Counted from the stretch's first letter, positions 28,569 through 36,459 are shown. The stretch is DNA of 64,000 nucleotides from Bacteroidota bacterium (GCA_029237825.1 JAQZBQ010000012.1:1-64000); one strand, 5' to 3'. Made by a program: numbers and translations. The notes: a model not told the origin generated them from the sequence alone.

Positions 28569-30509
28569 CTAATTGAAAGTGTATTTTTTAGCTAACGTGG
28601 AGTCGTTCAGCTTTTGAGCTTGTTCGGTGATATAGCCTGCCAGTTGAGGCGACGGCTTCAGTGAATAAGCTAACTCACATGCTTTTAATGATTTTCGGAT
28701 ATCACCCAAAAAATAGTAACAGTTTGCTTCCTGTGTTATTAGGTCATAATTGTTAGGGAATTGCGTGTGCGAGAATCTGATAAATCGCAAACACTGTTCA
28801 TAATGTTTAGCTTCTAAAAAAAGATTTATACACAGAATGTAAGGGCCGAAGTCGCTGGGTTTGCTGATGATAGCCTGCTTGTAGTTTTGAAACGCTAACT
28901 TTAGATTTTTTTCCTGTTTAAAACAATTTCCTAGGTTAATAAATGCCTGGGCGTAATTTGATTTATGTTTGATCGCTAAAGAAAAATATTTTTTTGCTTC
29001 ATTCAAGTCGCCAAGAAACGAATAATAAATCACCCCTGCGTTATTGTAGGCTGTGAAAAAGGATGAATCTGTTTTTAACGCGACTTGATAATGATGAAGC
29101 CCTTTTTGAATGAGTGCAGGGTTTTTATGACTTTGGTTTGGCGATCGTAAGGTTTCGAAATATTCATTCGCTATTAAGCTATTTGCTTTGGCAGAATTCT
29201 TTAAATAAGTACTATCGTGTTCAAACAGGCTCAATTTATTATACCAGTTTGTATTGCGTTTCATAACGTAAATTAGGCATATGAGAATTAGTGGAGCAAG
29301 TACAATATATGGTTTCCGTGAAAAAACGACAATTCCAGAAAACGGTTGCACTGAGAAAAACGGTAAAATGACGATAGCCATTAAAAAACAAAATGCAAGA
29401 GAACTGATAAAGGTTAACCGTTCTGCTACAATTCCTGCTACCGGCATTATAATATTTAAAAATGGAAACAACATTAGGCAGAGCCAAAGGAATCCAAATA
29501 AAAAGTTCCGATCCCGCGTCTTGTAGAAATAAATGAAACAGATGATAACAAAGGTTAAGGCAATAATTGCATATTGATTAAAATCGGTTGAAAGATCAAA
29601 AGTGTTATAGCCATAGTAATACCTTAATGGGTACGGAATTATCATCATCTGGATGTAAAAACCGAACGTTTTAATGCCAATGATGAGTTTATGAAGAAAA
29701 TCATAATGTTCAGTAGACATAGGGTTTTCAAAATGATAGTAATTTCTAAAGTTGGCTTCTGTTGGAACGATGTTACTAAAAGCATCAAAACATATGTATA
29801 AGAAATAAACGGAGGCTACTAAAAGGATAAATTTCTTTGCGCCAATCCTGCGATAAAAGAGGATAACCAGTGGTATCGAAAACATGATCAAAACAGCCGA
29901 TAGTTTTGAAAAGAACCCTAAAAACATAAAAACTCCTGCAAGGATCGCATCCTTAAATGTGGGTTTTTGAAGAAAGGATAAAATATTTTTTAGGGCAAGC
30001 AGTGAGAAAATAAGGGCTAAAATCTCGTCCCTGCATTTTAAACTGGCCACAACCTCTGTATGAAGAGGATGAATTAAAAAGAGAACGGCTGTTAAAAATG
30101 ACAAGGTAGTTTTATGGGGGTGGTCCTTCAATATCATATAGATTACCTTGAAAACCAGGCAAATCAAAATAAAATAAAGAAAAACATTTACTGAATGACT
30201 TATAAACGGATTCTGACCAAAAATACCGTATTCGATTGCGAAGGTTGTAGTAACTACCGGGCGATAATCAAAGGAAAATTCTGAATCATGGGCGTAACGA
30301 CTTAACCAGATCTTGGGGATGCTTAGAAAACCTTTTTCTATATAAGGATTATTTGGTTTATATGCTGAACCCTTTACTGGAAAATTGGTGACCGTTACGT
30401 AATCGTCATCCAGTGAATACTTATTTCTCAGTGTATTTCCGTAAAACAAAAATGTCAGGATAAAAAAACATACAAAGATGTTTTTATATTCACCAAACAT
30501 TTCTCGCAT
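28569..30509 (-). CDS. TMTC-like GT-C membrane glycosyltransferase with TPR tail (subfamily A, unit 1)
   Basis: The 646-residue polytopic protein has YGNTLRNKYSLDDDYVT (D34-D36), PNNPYIEKGFLSIPKIW, FDYRPVVTTTFAIEY and HPLHTEVVASLKCRDEIL near residue 140, the closest of the four to the eukaryotic TMTC signature. The C-terminal 200 residues form about four to five TPRs (YNNAGVIYYSFLGDLNEAKK, AFINLGNCFKQEKNLKLAFQ). It pairs with the unit 3 gene at 12808-14763 by shared CRDE and PNNPxIEKG stretches. The first ATG is at 30509 (a TTG at 30515 is in frame). A perfect -7 box ends only three bases before this ATG, so the transcript may be leaderless or the start may be the next ATG at 30500. It is the first gene of unit 1. 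Confidence 0.84.
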   Translation of the reverse strand: MREMFGEYKNIFVCFFILTFLFYGNTLRNKYSLDDDYVTVTNFPVKGSAYKPNNPYIEKGFLSIPKIWLSRYAHDSEFSFDYRPVVTTTFAIEYGIFGQNPFISHSVNVFLYFILICLVFKVIYMILKDHPHKTTLSFLTAVLFLIHPLHTEVVASLKCRDEILALIFSLLALKNILSFLQKPTFKDAILAGVFMFLGFFSKLSAVLIMFSIPLVILFYRRIGAKKFILLVASVYFLYICFDAFSNIVPTEANFRNYYHFENPMSTEHYDFLHKLIIGIKTFGFYIQMMIIPYPLRYYYGYNTFDLSTDFNQYAIIALTFVIICFIYFYKTRDRNFLFGFLWLCLMLFPFLNIIMPVAGIVAERLTFISSLAFCFLMAIVILPFFSVQPFSGIVVFSRKPYIVLAPLILICLIYVMKRNTNWYNKLSLFEHDSTYLKNSAKANSLIANEYFETLRSPNQSHKNPALIQKGLHHYQVALKTDSSFFTAYNNAGVIYYSFLGDLNEAKKYFSLAIKHKSNYAQAFINLGNCFKQEKNLKLAFQNYKQAIISKPSDFGPYILCINLFLEAKHYEQCLRFIRFSHTQFPNNYDLITQEANCYYFLGDIRKSLKACELAYSLKPSPQLAGYITEQAQKLNDSTLAKKYTFN

Positions 30510-30512
30510 ATT

Positions 30513-30545
30513 CAAATATAACTATGTTATCCAATACCAGGCAAA
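30513..30545 (-). promoter_or_regulatory. Possible promoter of unit 1, directly at the start codon
   Basis: On the minus strand TTTG (30542-30545), then 21 bases, then TATATTTG (30513-30520). The -7 box ends three bases before the ATG at 30509, which would give a leaderless message. The sequence match is good; use in vivo is unproven. Confidence 0.35.
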
Positions 30546-30570
30546 AAAAAAGCGCTTTTTGAAGCGCTTT
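30545..30570 (-). terminator. Terminator of the small secreted gene at 30591-30986
   Basis: A 9-bp stem AAAGCGCTT (30549-30557) with AAGCGCTTT (30562-30570) and a 4-base loop has an A-tract at 30543-30551 that gives Ts on the minus strand. It isolates the small gene from unit 1. Confidence 0.8.
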
Positions 30571-30590
30571 ACTATTTAAAGGTAAAAGGG

Positions 30591-30986
30591 TTATTTCTTT
30601 GCCTGTTCTTCCTTTGCCAACACTTCTGTTGCTTTCTTTTCGCCATTTACAATGATATAAGAAACATGATTATTTTGAGCCATGTTAATATAGTGGATCG
30701 CAGCAAAAGGTCTTTTCATTGATAAAATGATCCCGTAATTTCCATTTTTATTTCTTCCAAGCGATTCACAGTTTTCTACTCCTTCATTTGCTCTAATCCC
30801 TGAGCAAAAGTTAGTGAACTCCTGTTCGTTGTTTAAACCAATTACTTCAATATTAAAACGCACCATCGTACGGAACGCTTTGTCGTCAATAGTTTCTTTA
30901 ACATTCCAGGTTAAGTTATTTTGGGAATAAACCTTAGAAGAAAACATCAACAGTGCAAAAAAGGCAATCGATAAAAATTTTTTCAT
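30591..30986 (-). CDS. Small secreted protein of unknown function
   Basis: The 131-residue protein has a signal peptide (MKKFLSIAFFALLMFSSKVYSQ). The mature part has two cysteines (NFCSGIR, VENCESLGR) and a likely alpha/beta fold (FRTMVRFNIEVIGLNNEQEF, IILSMKRPFAAIHYINMAQ). The spacing hints at a ferredoxin-like or SPOR-like secreted fold but I cannot name a family. It lies just upstream of unit 1 on the same strand, but a terminator separates them. It may be the cut-off equivalent of the small genes in units 2 to 4, or unrelated. Confidence 0.75.
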   Translation of the reverse strand: MKKFLSIAFFALLMFSSKVYSQNNLTWNVKETIDDKAFRTMVRFNIEVIGLNNEQEFTNFCSGIRANEGVENCESLGRNKNGNYGIILSMKRPFAAIHYINMAQNNHVSYIIVNGEKKATEVLAKEEQAKK

Positions 30987-31160
30987 AGTATTATTTTAAA
31001 TTATAAAGCTAATATATATATGAAATTTTGTTTTTCAAAAGAAAATTTCCATTGGCTTAGTGAGGAAACCTATTTCATGAGTAAAAAAAGGTATTCCTGT
31101 GCTTTATTAATTTTAATGTGAAAACGGCGATTCGCTTTTTTCATTAAATTTACCTAACCG

Positions 31161-32147
31161 ATGTCGATCAAAATAGCTCATATCGCAACATACTGCCCAC
31201 AGCTGACCTTAAGCAACGATGATTTGTCGAAGGTGTTTAATATTGACAGTGACCGGATTTTTCAAACCACTCGTATTACCAAAAGATACATTTCCGCTCC
31301 GTCTGAGCTGTCGTCTGATATGGCGGTAAAAGCCGGTGAAAATGTTTTGGTTAAATCGCGAATCAAACCATCAGAGATTGATTTTCTTATTTTTTGCAGT
31401 GAAGGTTTTGACTTCATCGCGCCGGCTACTTCGTGTATAATTCATGAGCGCCTGGGATTGAATTCCCAAACGGGATGCATAGATTTGCCGTATGGCTGTT
31501 CTGGTTATGTGTATGGATTAGGCATAGCCTATGGGTTATTAAAAGCTGGGATTGCCAGCAAAATATTGTTCTTAACAGCCGACATTCCAACAAAAGTGAT
31601 TGGAAACGACGATCTCGAATTAAGGTCTATTTTTAGCGATATAGCTACGGCATCCATTCTAACTCAAAATGATTTACCTGGAAATACCGAGTTCATATTT
31701 GGTACGGATGGGAAAGGGGCATACGATCTGTACGTTGAAAAGAGTGCATTTCGGGAACCGCTTTCTCCTGAATTCAAAATGGCTGCCAATCTGAAGAATG
31801 GACAGATGATCATGAATGGCACAAACATTTTCCTATTTGCGGTAAAAAAAGTGCCTATTTTAATTGCGGAAATTCTTTCGAAAAACAAATTAACTTCAGA
31901 TGATATCGATTTATTTATTTTGCACCAGGCAAGCTATTTTATGCTGGAAGTAATTCGAAAGAAATTAAAATTACCGCCTGACAAGATGTTTATCAATATT
32001 GGTGAGTTCGGCAATTCTGTTTCTTCTTCTATCCCTCTTGCTTTATACGACGCTGAGCAAAAAGGGATTTTAAAACGCGGCATGAAAATAGTTCTCGCAG
32101 GTTTTGGAATAGGAAATAGTTGGGGCGCTACGGTCATTGATTATTAA
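31161..32147 (+). CDS. Beta-ketoacyl-ACP synthase III-like enzyme (first copy)
   Basis: The 328-residue thiolase-fold enzyme resembles FabH, which condenses an acyl-CoA with malonyl-ACP. The catalytic triad is complete: C113 in YGCSGYVYGL, H255 in FILHQAS and N285 in GEFGNSVSSS. The C-terminal GFGIGNSWGATVIDY is typical. It opens a plus-strand run with an ACP 23 bases downstream, a second KAS III, an SDR, a glycosyltransferase and a GNAT. It is probably not the housekeeping FabH, because the neighbours are sugar and acyl tailoring genes. Comparable KAS III/ACP/SDR sets occur in glycosylation islands that make acyl groups for amino sugars. The starter unit cannot be predicted. Confidence 0.9.
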   Translation: MSIKIAHIATYCPQLTLSNDDLSKVFNIDSDRIFQTTRITKRYISAPSELSSDMAVKAGENVLVKSRIKPSEIDFLIFCSEGFDFIAPATSCIIHERLGLNSQTGCIDLPYGCSGYVYGLGIAYGLLKAGIASKILFLTADIPTKVIGNDDLELRSIFSDIATASILTQNDLPGNTEFIFGTDGKGAYDLYVEKSAFREPLSPEFKMAANLKNGQMIMNGTNIFLFAVKKVPILIAEILSKNKLTSDDIDLFILHQASYFMLEVIRKKLKLPPDKMFINIGEFGNSVSSSIPLALYDAEQKGILKRGMKIVLAGFGIGNSWGATVIDY

Positions 32148-32170
32148 AATGTATATTTATAGAAAAGTTT

Positions 32171-32410
32171 ATGATTTCAGTTGAAGAATTTACTTATCAG
32201 TTGGCGGGAGAATTCGAGGATATTGATCCAAATTCAGTTTCTCCTGATACAAACTATAGAGACATTAAGAACTGGAGTAGCATGTATGCGTTAATCATCA
32301 TCGCCTTTATTGATGCTAATTTTGATGTACAGTTGAACGCTGAAAATTTAAAGTCGACCCAAACAATTCGCGACCTATATAACATCGTTTCACAAAAGCT
32401 GGCTTCATGA
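32171..32410 (+). CDS. Acyl carrier protein, specialised
   Basis: The 79-residue acidic protein has the length and helical pattern of an ACP. The phosphopantetheine site normally reads D-S-L; here it is NWSSMYAL with S37 in the place of the modified serine, so the Asp is replaced by Ser and the Leu by Met. The segment ENLKSTQTIRDLYNIVSQKL matches ACP helices III and IV. The gene overlaps the next KAS III by four bases (ATGA), so translation is probably coupled. Its place between two KAS III genes says it carries the acyl chain made by this cluster, not the bulk fatty acid pool. A phosphopantetheinyl transferase is not in the window. Confidence 0.88.
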   Translation: MISVEEFTYQLAGEFEDIDPNSVSPDTNYRDIKNWSSMYALIIIAFIDANFDVQLNAENLKSTQTIRDLYNIVSQKLAS

Positions 32411-33465
32411 GTGTGTTAACGGTAAAAAATGTTAGCATAAAAGGAATTGGTGCTTGTGTTCCAAAACAACTCCTTAGTAATTTATCCTATGAGCACATAA
32501 CTGAAGATGAGCGCAAATTATTTATAAAAACCACTGGAATAACTGAAAGGCGCACGGCTGGCGATTCCATTTCAACTGGCGATTTGTGTTATGCACCCGC
32601 ACTGGAACTATTAAATAAACTTAACTGGAAACGTGATGAGATAGATGTTGTAATTATGGTTACACAGTCACCGGATTTTTTTATTCCTGGGTCGGCAGTC
32701 ATCTTGCAGGACAAACTAGGATTTAAAAAATCTTGCCTTGCATTTGATATCAACCTGGGTTGCTCGGGTTACGTATATGGATTATACGTTTTAGCAAACC
32801 TGCTCAGTTCTGGTCAAATGAAAAAAGGCTTATTACTGGTAGGTGATAAATCCACTATGTCTACCTCGTTATATGATAAAAGTGCGTACCCTTTATTTGG
32901 TGATGCTGGTTCAGCCACCGCATTAGAGTTTAACGAACAAGCCAAGACTATGTTTTTTAATTTGGCTACCGACGGCTCGGGTCAAGATGCGATCACCATC
33001 GAACATGGCGGCTCTCGTCACGGAATTAGAGAAGATACATTTGATCTTGTTGAAATTGAACCTGGAGTTAAGCGGGCTAAACGGCATTTGAAACTTGATG
33101 GTATCGAAATTTTTAATTTTGCGTTGCGCGAAGTACCAGCCAACATAAATCAGTTATATGCGTTTGCAGGTCAGGCATTCTCCGAAACGGATTTTTTTGT
33201 TTTTCACCAGGCTAATAGGTTAATCAATGAATCTGTACGTAAGAAATTGAAAATTACAGACGTTTCAAAAGTTCCTTATTCTTTGAACAGGTATGGTAAT
33301 ACGAGTTCTGCTTCAATTCCTTTAACCATTATTTCTGAGATCAGGGAACAGCTTAAGGGCCGAAAAAAGAATGTGTGTTTAAGTGGTTTCGGAGTCGGGT
33401 ATTCTTGGGGAAGTGCTCTTATTGAATTTGATAATGTCGAATATTTGCCGTTAATTGAAATTTGA
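32407..33465 (+). CDS. Beta-ketoacyl-ACP synthase III-like enzyme (second copy)
   Basis: The 352-residue KAS III-family enzyme is diverged from the first copy. The triad is intact: C119 in NLGCSGYVYGL, H267 in FVFHQAN and N298 in RYGNTSSASIP. The GVGYSWGSALIEF end is typical. It starts in the ATGA overlap with the ACP gene and is followed by an SDR with a one-base TGATG overlap, so the set is one transcription and translation unit. Two non-identical KAS III enzymes on one ACP suggest two condensations, or one condensation plus one acyl-transfer step. KAS III folds also act as acyltransferases and HMG-CoA synthase-like enzymes. Confidence 0.9.
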   Translation: MSVLTVKNVSIKGIGACVPKQLLSNLSYEHITEDERKLFIKTTGITERRTAGDSISTGDLCYAPALELLNKLNWKRDEIDVVIMVTQSPDFFIPGSAVILQDKLGFKKSCLAFDINLGCSGYVYGLYVLANLLSSGQMKKGLLLVGDKSTMSTSLYDKSAYPLFGDAGSATALEFNEQAKTMFFNLATDGSGQDAITIEHGGSRHGIREDTFDLVEIEPGVKRAKRHLKLDGIEIFNFALREVPANINQLYAFAGQAFSETDFFVFHQANRLINESVRKKLKITDVSKVPYSLNRYGNTSSASIPLTIISEIREQLKGRKKNVCLSGFGVGYSWGSALIEFDNVEYLPLIEI

Positions 33466-34217
33466 TGTTCACATTAGCAGATAAAACAATTTTGATTACC
33501 GGCGCATCCTCAGGAATAGGAAGAGCGACAGCCATTTTATTTAGTGAACGCGGAGCTAATGTAATTATTACCGGAAGGAATGAGCTGGCATTAAATGAAA
33601 CCTATCTGCAGCTGAACCCTTTAAATCAAAATCAAAAAATCGTCGCTGATCTTACAAATCCCAAAGAAGTGAAATCACTAGTCGGATCGCTTCATGCTGA
33701 AGTGGACGGCTTTGTACATTGCTGCGGTAAAGTATTGCCCGTGCCGGTTAAATATATTAAGAGGGAGCAGTTGGAAGATGTTTTTAGCGTGAATTACTTT
33801 TCGGCAGTAAATTGCGTTTCCGAACTTCTTCTCCAAAAAAAAATTAACAAAAATAGCTCTATCGTTTTTATTTCGTCTGTTTCAACATTACATGCTTATT
33901 TTGGTGGAGGGCCTTATATTAGTTCTAAAGCTGCTTTAGAAGGATATGCTAAAACTCTTGCCCTGGAATTAGCACCCAAAAAAATCAGAGTGAATGTGGT
34001 ATTACCAGCTCTTGTTAATACTGCTATATTTGATAGTACGGTTGAAGCTGCAATAGATGATGAAAAGATGAACGAAATGGTAAGTAAATATCCTTTTGGT
34101 ATAGGTGAGCCATTAGATGTTGCCCAGGCGCTGGCATTTTTTATTTCCGATAACAGCAAGTGGATAACAGGAAGTTTTTTAAAAATGGATGGGGGACTTA
34201 CATTAGGATTAAGTTAA
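33465..34217 (+). CDS. Short-chain dehydrogenase/reductase, FabG-like
   Basis: The 250-residue Rossmann enzyme has the cofactor motif TGASSGIG at residues 12-19, SVN near 108-110, and the catalytic S138, Y151 and K155 (FISSVSTL, GPYISSKAAL). The likely role is to reduce a 3-oxoacyl-ACP made by the two KAS III enzymes, giving a 3-hydroxyacyl group; this follows from context, since SDR substrate cannot be read from sequence. The start is the ATG at 33465, overlapping the previous stop by one base (TGATG); a TTG just before is in frame. The next gene starts in a TAATG overlap. Confidence 0.88.
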   Translation: MFTLADKTILITGASSGIGRATAILFSERGANVIITGRNELALNETYLQLNPLNQNQKIVADLTNPKEVKSLVGSLHAEVDGFVHCCGKVLPVPVKYIKREQLEDVFSVNYFSAVNCVSELLLQKKINKNSSIVFISSVSTLHAYFGGGPYISSKAALEGYAKTLALELAPKKIRVNVVLPALVNTAIFDSTVEAAIDDEKMNEMVSKYPFGIGEPLDVAQALAFFISDNSKWITGSFLKMDGGLTLGLS

Positions 34218-35137
34218 TGGAAGAAAACAAAGAGATATCAGTAATCATTCCGGTATTCAATGCCGAAATTTGCATAGCTCAAACAGTATCGAAAATCCAT
34301 TCGGTATTGAGTTCAATGAACCTTGTATTTGAAATAATCCTGGTGGATGATGCCAGTACGGATCATAGCTGGAAATGTATTAAAGAAATAAAAGCAAATA
34401 ATACTTCCGTTCAGGCAGTTCGGTTTAACAAGAACTACGGGCAGCATAATGCTTTATTATGTGGAATAAATGTTTCTTCCGGAAAGTACATTGTCACCAT
34501 TGACGACGATCTGGAACAGGACCCCAATGATATTGAAGTCCTTTATAGGATGATTAAAAGCGAGGGGTTCGATTTAGTATATGGAATGCCTGTTAACGTT
34601 AGGAAAAATTTCTTCAGGAAAGTATTGACAAAAATCTATAAGAAAATTTCCCAGATCGAAAATAAAAACGCGGGAGGTGGCAGTTCTTTCAGGATTTTTA
34701 CAAACCAGTTGCGATCCAGCATGCTAAACCATGGAGGGTCATTATTTTTTTTGGATGAAATTGCGTTATGGTATACAGATAATATTGGTTATGCAACGGT
34801 GCGCTTTCAACGGTCAATGAAATCCGGTTCAGGCTATGGTATTAGTTCACTGTTTACATTATCACTTAGAGTTCTATCGCTTAGTTCCACGATGCCTTTA
34901 AAGTTAGTGCGCATGTTGGGACTATACATTTCTGTAATCAGTGTATTGCTTGGTTTCTATTTTTTTGTGAGGAAGTTTAGCGAGAATGTTCCCATGGGAT
35001 ACACATCAATAATTGTGGCAATTCTTTTTGGAACCGGGATAACGAGTTTTAGCCTTGGGATTATCGGGGAATACCTCGGCAACCTTATAGCCCTCTCCAA
35101 TAAGAAGCCGTCTTATAGTATTCGCGAAAAAATATGA
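34217..35137 (+). CDS. GtrB/DPM1-like family 2 glycosyltransferase (polyprenyl-phosphate sugar synthase)
   Basis: The 306-residue protein has a GT2 N-terminal domain (SVIIPVFNAE, ILVDDASTDHSW, NYGQHNALLCGI, VTIDDDLEQDP with the metal-binding D96-D98) and two C-terminal membrane helices (about 230-255 and 265-295; GIIGEYLGNLIAL). This is the layout of GtrB, ArnC and DPM1-like enzymes, which move a sugar from a nucleotide donor onto polyprenyl phosphate. Such lipid-linked sugars are the donors of GT-C enzymes, the class to which the nearby TMTC-like proteins belong. The ATG at 34217 overlaps the SDR stop (TAATG); a longer GTG-started frame would run back into the SDR. The end overlaps the GNAT gene by four bases. 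Confidence 0.88.
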   Translation: MEENKEISVIIPVFNAEICIAQTVSKIHSVLSSMNLVFEIILVDDASTDHSWKCIKEIKANNTSVQAVRFNKNYGQHNALLCGINVSSGKYIVTIDDDLEQDPNDIEVLYRMIKSEGFDLVYGMPVNVRKNFFRKVLTKIYKKISQIENKNAGGGSSFRIFTNQLRSSMLNHGGSLFFLDEIALWYTDNIGYATVRFQRSMKSGSGYGISSLFTLSLRVLSLSSTMPLKLVRMLGLYISVISVLLGFYFFVRKFSENVPMGYTSIIVAILFGTGITSFSLGIIGEYLGNLIALSNKKPSYSIREKI

Positions 35138-35778
35138 TTGTAGAGCAATATGGTTTAAGGTTTACCAGGATTACAGCATCGCATCTTGAGCTTCTCCGTT
35201 ATTGGCGCAATCAATCTTATATTAGGGAAAACATGCAATTCACGGAGTATATTACACCGCGGATGCAAAAGAAATGGTTTGAAAAGATAAATAATAAGTT
35301 TAATTATTATTTTCTCATAGAACATGCAGGTAAAAAGATCGGGTTAATAAATTGCAAAGATGCAGCACCCAATTCAAGGCTTGCCGAAGGGGGGATTTTT
35401 ATATGGGAAAAAGAATATTGGGGCACACTGTATCCGTCACTTGCTTCACTTACCATGCTTCAGGCGGTATTTGAAATATTTATGTCGGGAGAAGAATCCG
35501 TTGCAACAGTCAGCTGCAATAATGCGATTGCTTTAAAATTTAATAAAATGTTAGGTTATGAAATTAAAAGCAAAACAAGCGACGGGCAATTTTATAAGCT
35601 GCACTTAACAAAGCAGCGGTACGTTTCCCATTGTAAGAAATTAATTAAAGCTGCTGAAATATACCATAACGGAAATACAGATTTTAAAATGTATGCCACT
35701 GCCGGCGACTTATTAATTGATGAAATTAATTCCTATATCATAGCACATAACATCACGCCCTGGAAGGAAACGCTGTAA
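35134..35778 (+). CDS. GNAT-family acyltransferase
   Basis: The 214-residue protein has an N-terminal GNAT fold resembling RimJ/RimL and PseH-type enzymes: LRFTRITASHLELLRYWRN, then YFLIEHAGKKIGLINCKD, and a C-terminal segment (SCNNAIALKFNKMLGYEIK) that fits the end of GNAT domains. About 60 further residues after the domain are of unknown role. It starts in an ATGA overlap with the GtrB-like gene. In a cluster with an ACP and KAS III it could transfer the acyl group made here to an amino sugar, since PseH-like enzymes acylate sugar amines. The last 26 bases overlap the opposite-strand hydroxylase gene. Confidence 0.75.
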   Translation: MIVEQYGLRFTRITASHLELLRYWRNQSYIRENMQFTEYITPRMQKKWFEKINNKFNYYFLIEHAGKKIGLINCKDAAPNSRLAEGGIFIWEKEYWGTLYPSLASLTMLQAVFEIFMSGEESVATVSCNNAIALKFNKMLGYEIKSKTSDGQFYKLHLTKQRYVSHCKKLIKAAEIYHNGNTDFKMYATAGDLLIDEINSYIIAHNITPWKETL

Positions 35779-36424
35779 ATTCGCCGGCATTTAAAAATTC
35801 AATCCATTTTTCTTTTGGAAACATGCTCAGCATAAATTCATCGCGCAGTGTTTCTATTTTGTATCTGCATATTTCTTTTGCAGAATATTCCCACCTTGGG
35901 TTGGCAATGTCAAGCATTAATACAAATCGGTCCTCTCCACTCTCATTCCATGCTTCATGTTCAAATGAATCATCGAAAATTACCATTTTGCCAGGTTGCC
36001 AGGTTTTAATTTCATTACCCACACGTAAGCCGCAATTCACAGGAACAATCAAACCCAAATGTGCCCTCAAAACCATTTTCGTAAAACCTTTATGTGGCTG
36101 AATTTTTGTTTTAGCAGGAAGGTATGAAAAGTCTGCGGAAATAAGTTGGGGTATTTTTTCCAGTATTTCAAACGTTTTCGGACACAAACTACAATTCAAA
36201 GGGTGTTTGATGCCGAAGAATTTAAAAGTAAATACCTTCCATAAATTTTTACTGTCTGGATGCAGGTAATCGGGGAACGTATTTAACCAAAAACCGTTTT
36301 CTGAAGACTTTCGGAGGAGCTGTAACTCATTTAAAATCTCCTGGAAATTCTCCTCCAGAACTTTTAACTCAGGAACCTCAGAGATATCATAAAACCACTT
36401 GGGATTTTTGAAGTCGAATTGCAT
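35753..36424 (-). CDS. Aspartyl/asparaginyl beta-hydroxylase-like dioxygenase (minus-strand copy)
   Basis: The 223-residue protein is of the Fe(II)/2-oxoglutarate AspH fold, the family that includes lipid A hydroxylase LpxO. The iron-site stretches are visible: IQPHKGF, LRAHLGLIVPVN, FDDSFEHEAWNESGEDRFVLMLD. It starts at the ATG at 36424 (a TTG at 36430 is in frame) and runs against the two plus-strand paralogues, converging on the GNAT gene with a 26-base overlap of ends. The three copies share H-x-G and H-L-G-L motifs but are well diverged. It could hydroxylate the acyl chain or a protein side chain; context favours an acyl-glycan role, but that is inference. Confidence 0.85.
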   Translation of the reverse strand: MQFDFKNPKWFYDISEVPELKVLEENFQEILNELQLLRKSSENGFWLNTFPDYLHPDSKNLWKVFTFKFFGIKHPLNCSLCPKTFEILEKIPQLISADFSYLPAKTKIQPHKGFTKMVLRAHLGLIVPVNCGLRVGNEIKTWQPGKMVIFDDSFEHEAWNESGEDRFVLMLDIANPRWEYSAKEICRYKIETLRDEFMLSMFPKEKWIEFLNAGEFTAFPSRA

Positions 36425-36427
36425 TAT

Positions 36428-36459
36428 CAAATTTAAAATTAATCTTAATTTTATGCAAA
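36428..36459 (-). promoter_or_regulatory. Promoter of the minus-strand hydroxylase, overlapping the divergent gene start
   Basis: On the minus strand TTTG (36456-36459) is followed after 20 bases by TAAATTTG (36428-36435), a perfect -7 box ending three bases before the ATG at 36424. The -33 element lies inside the first codons of the divergent plus-strand gene. The message would be leaderless or nearly so. Confidence 0.45.
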
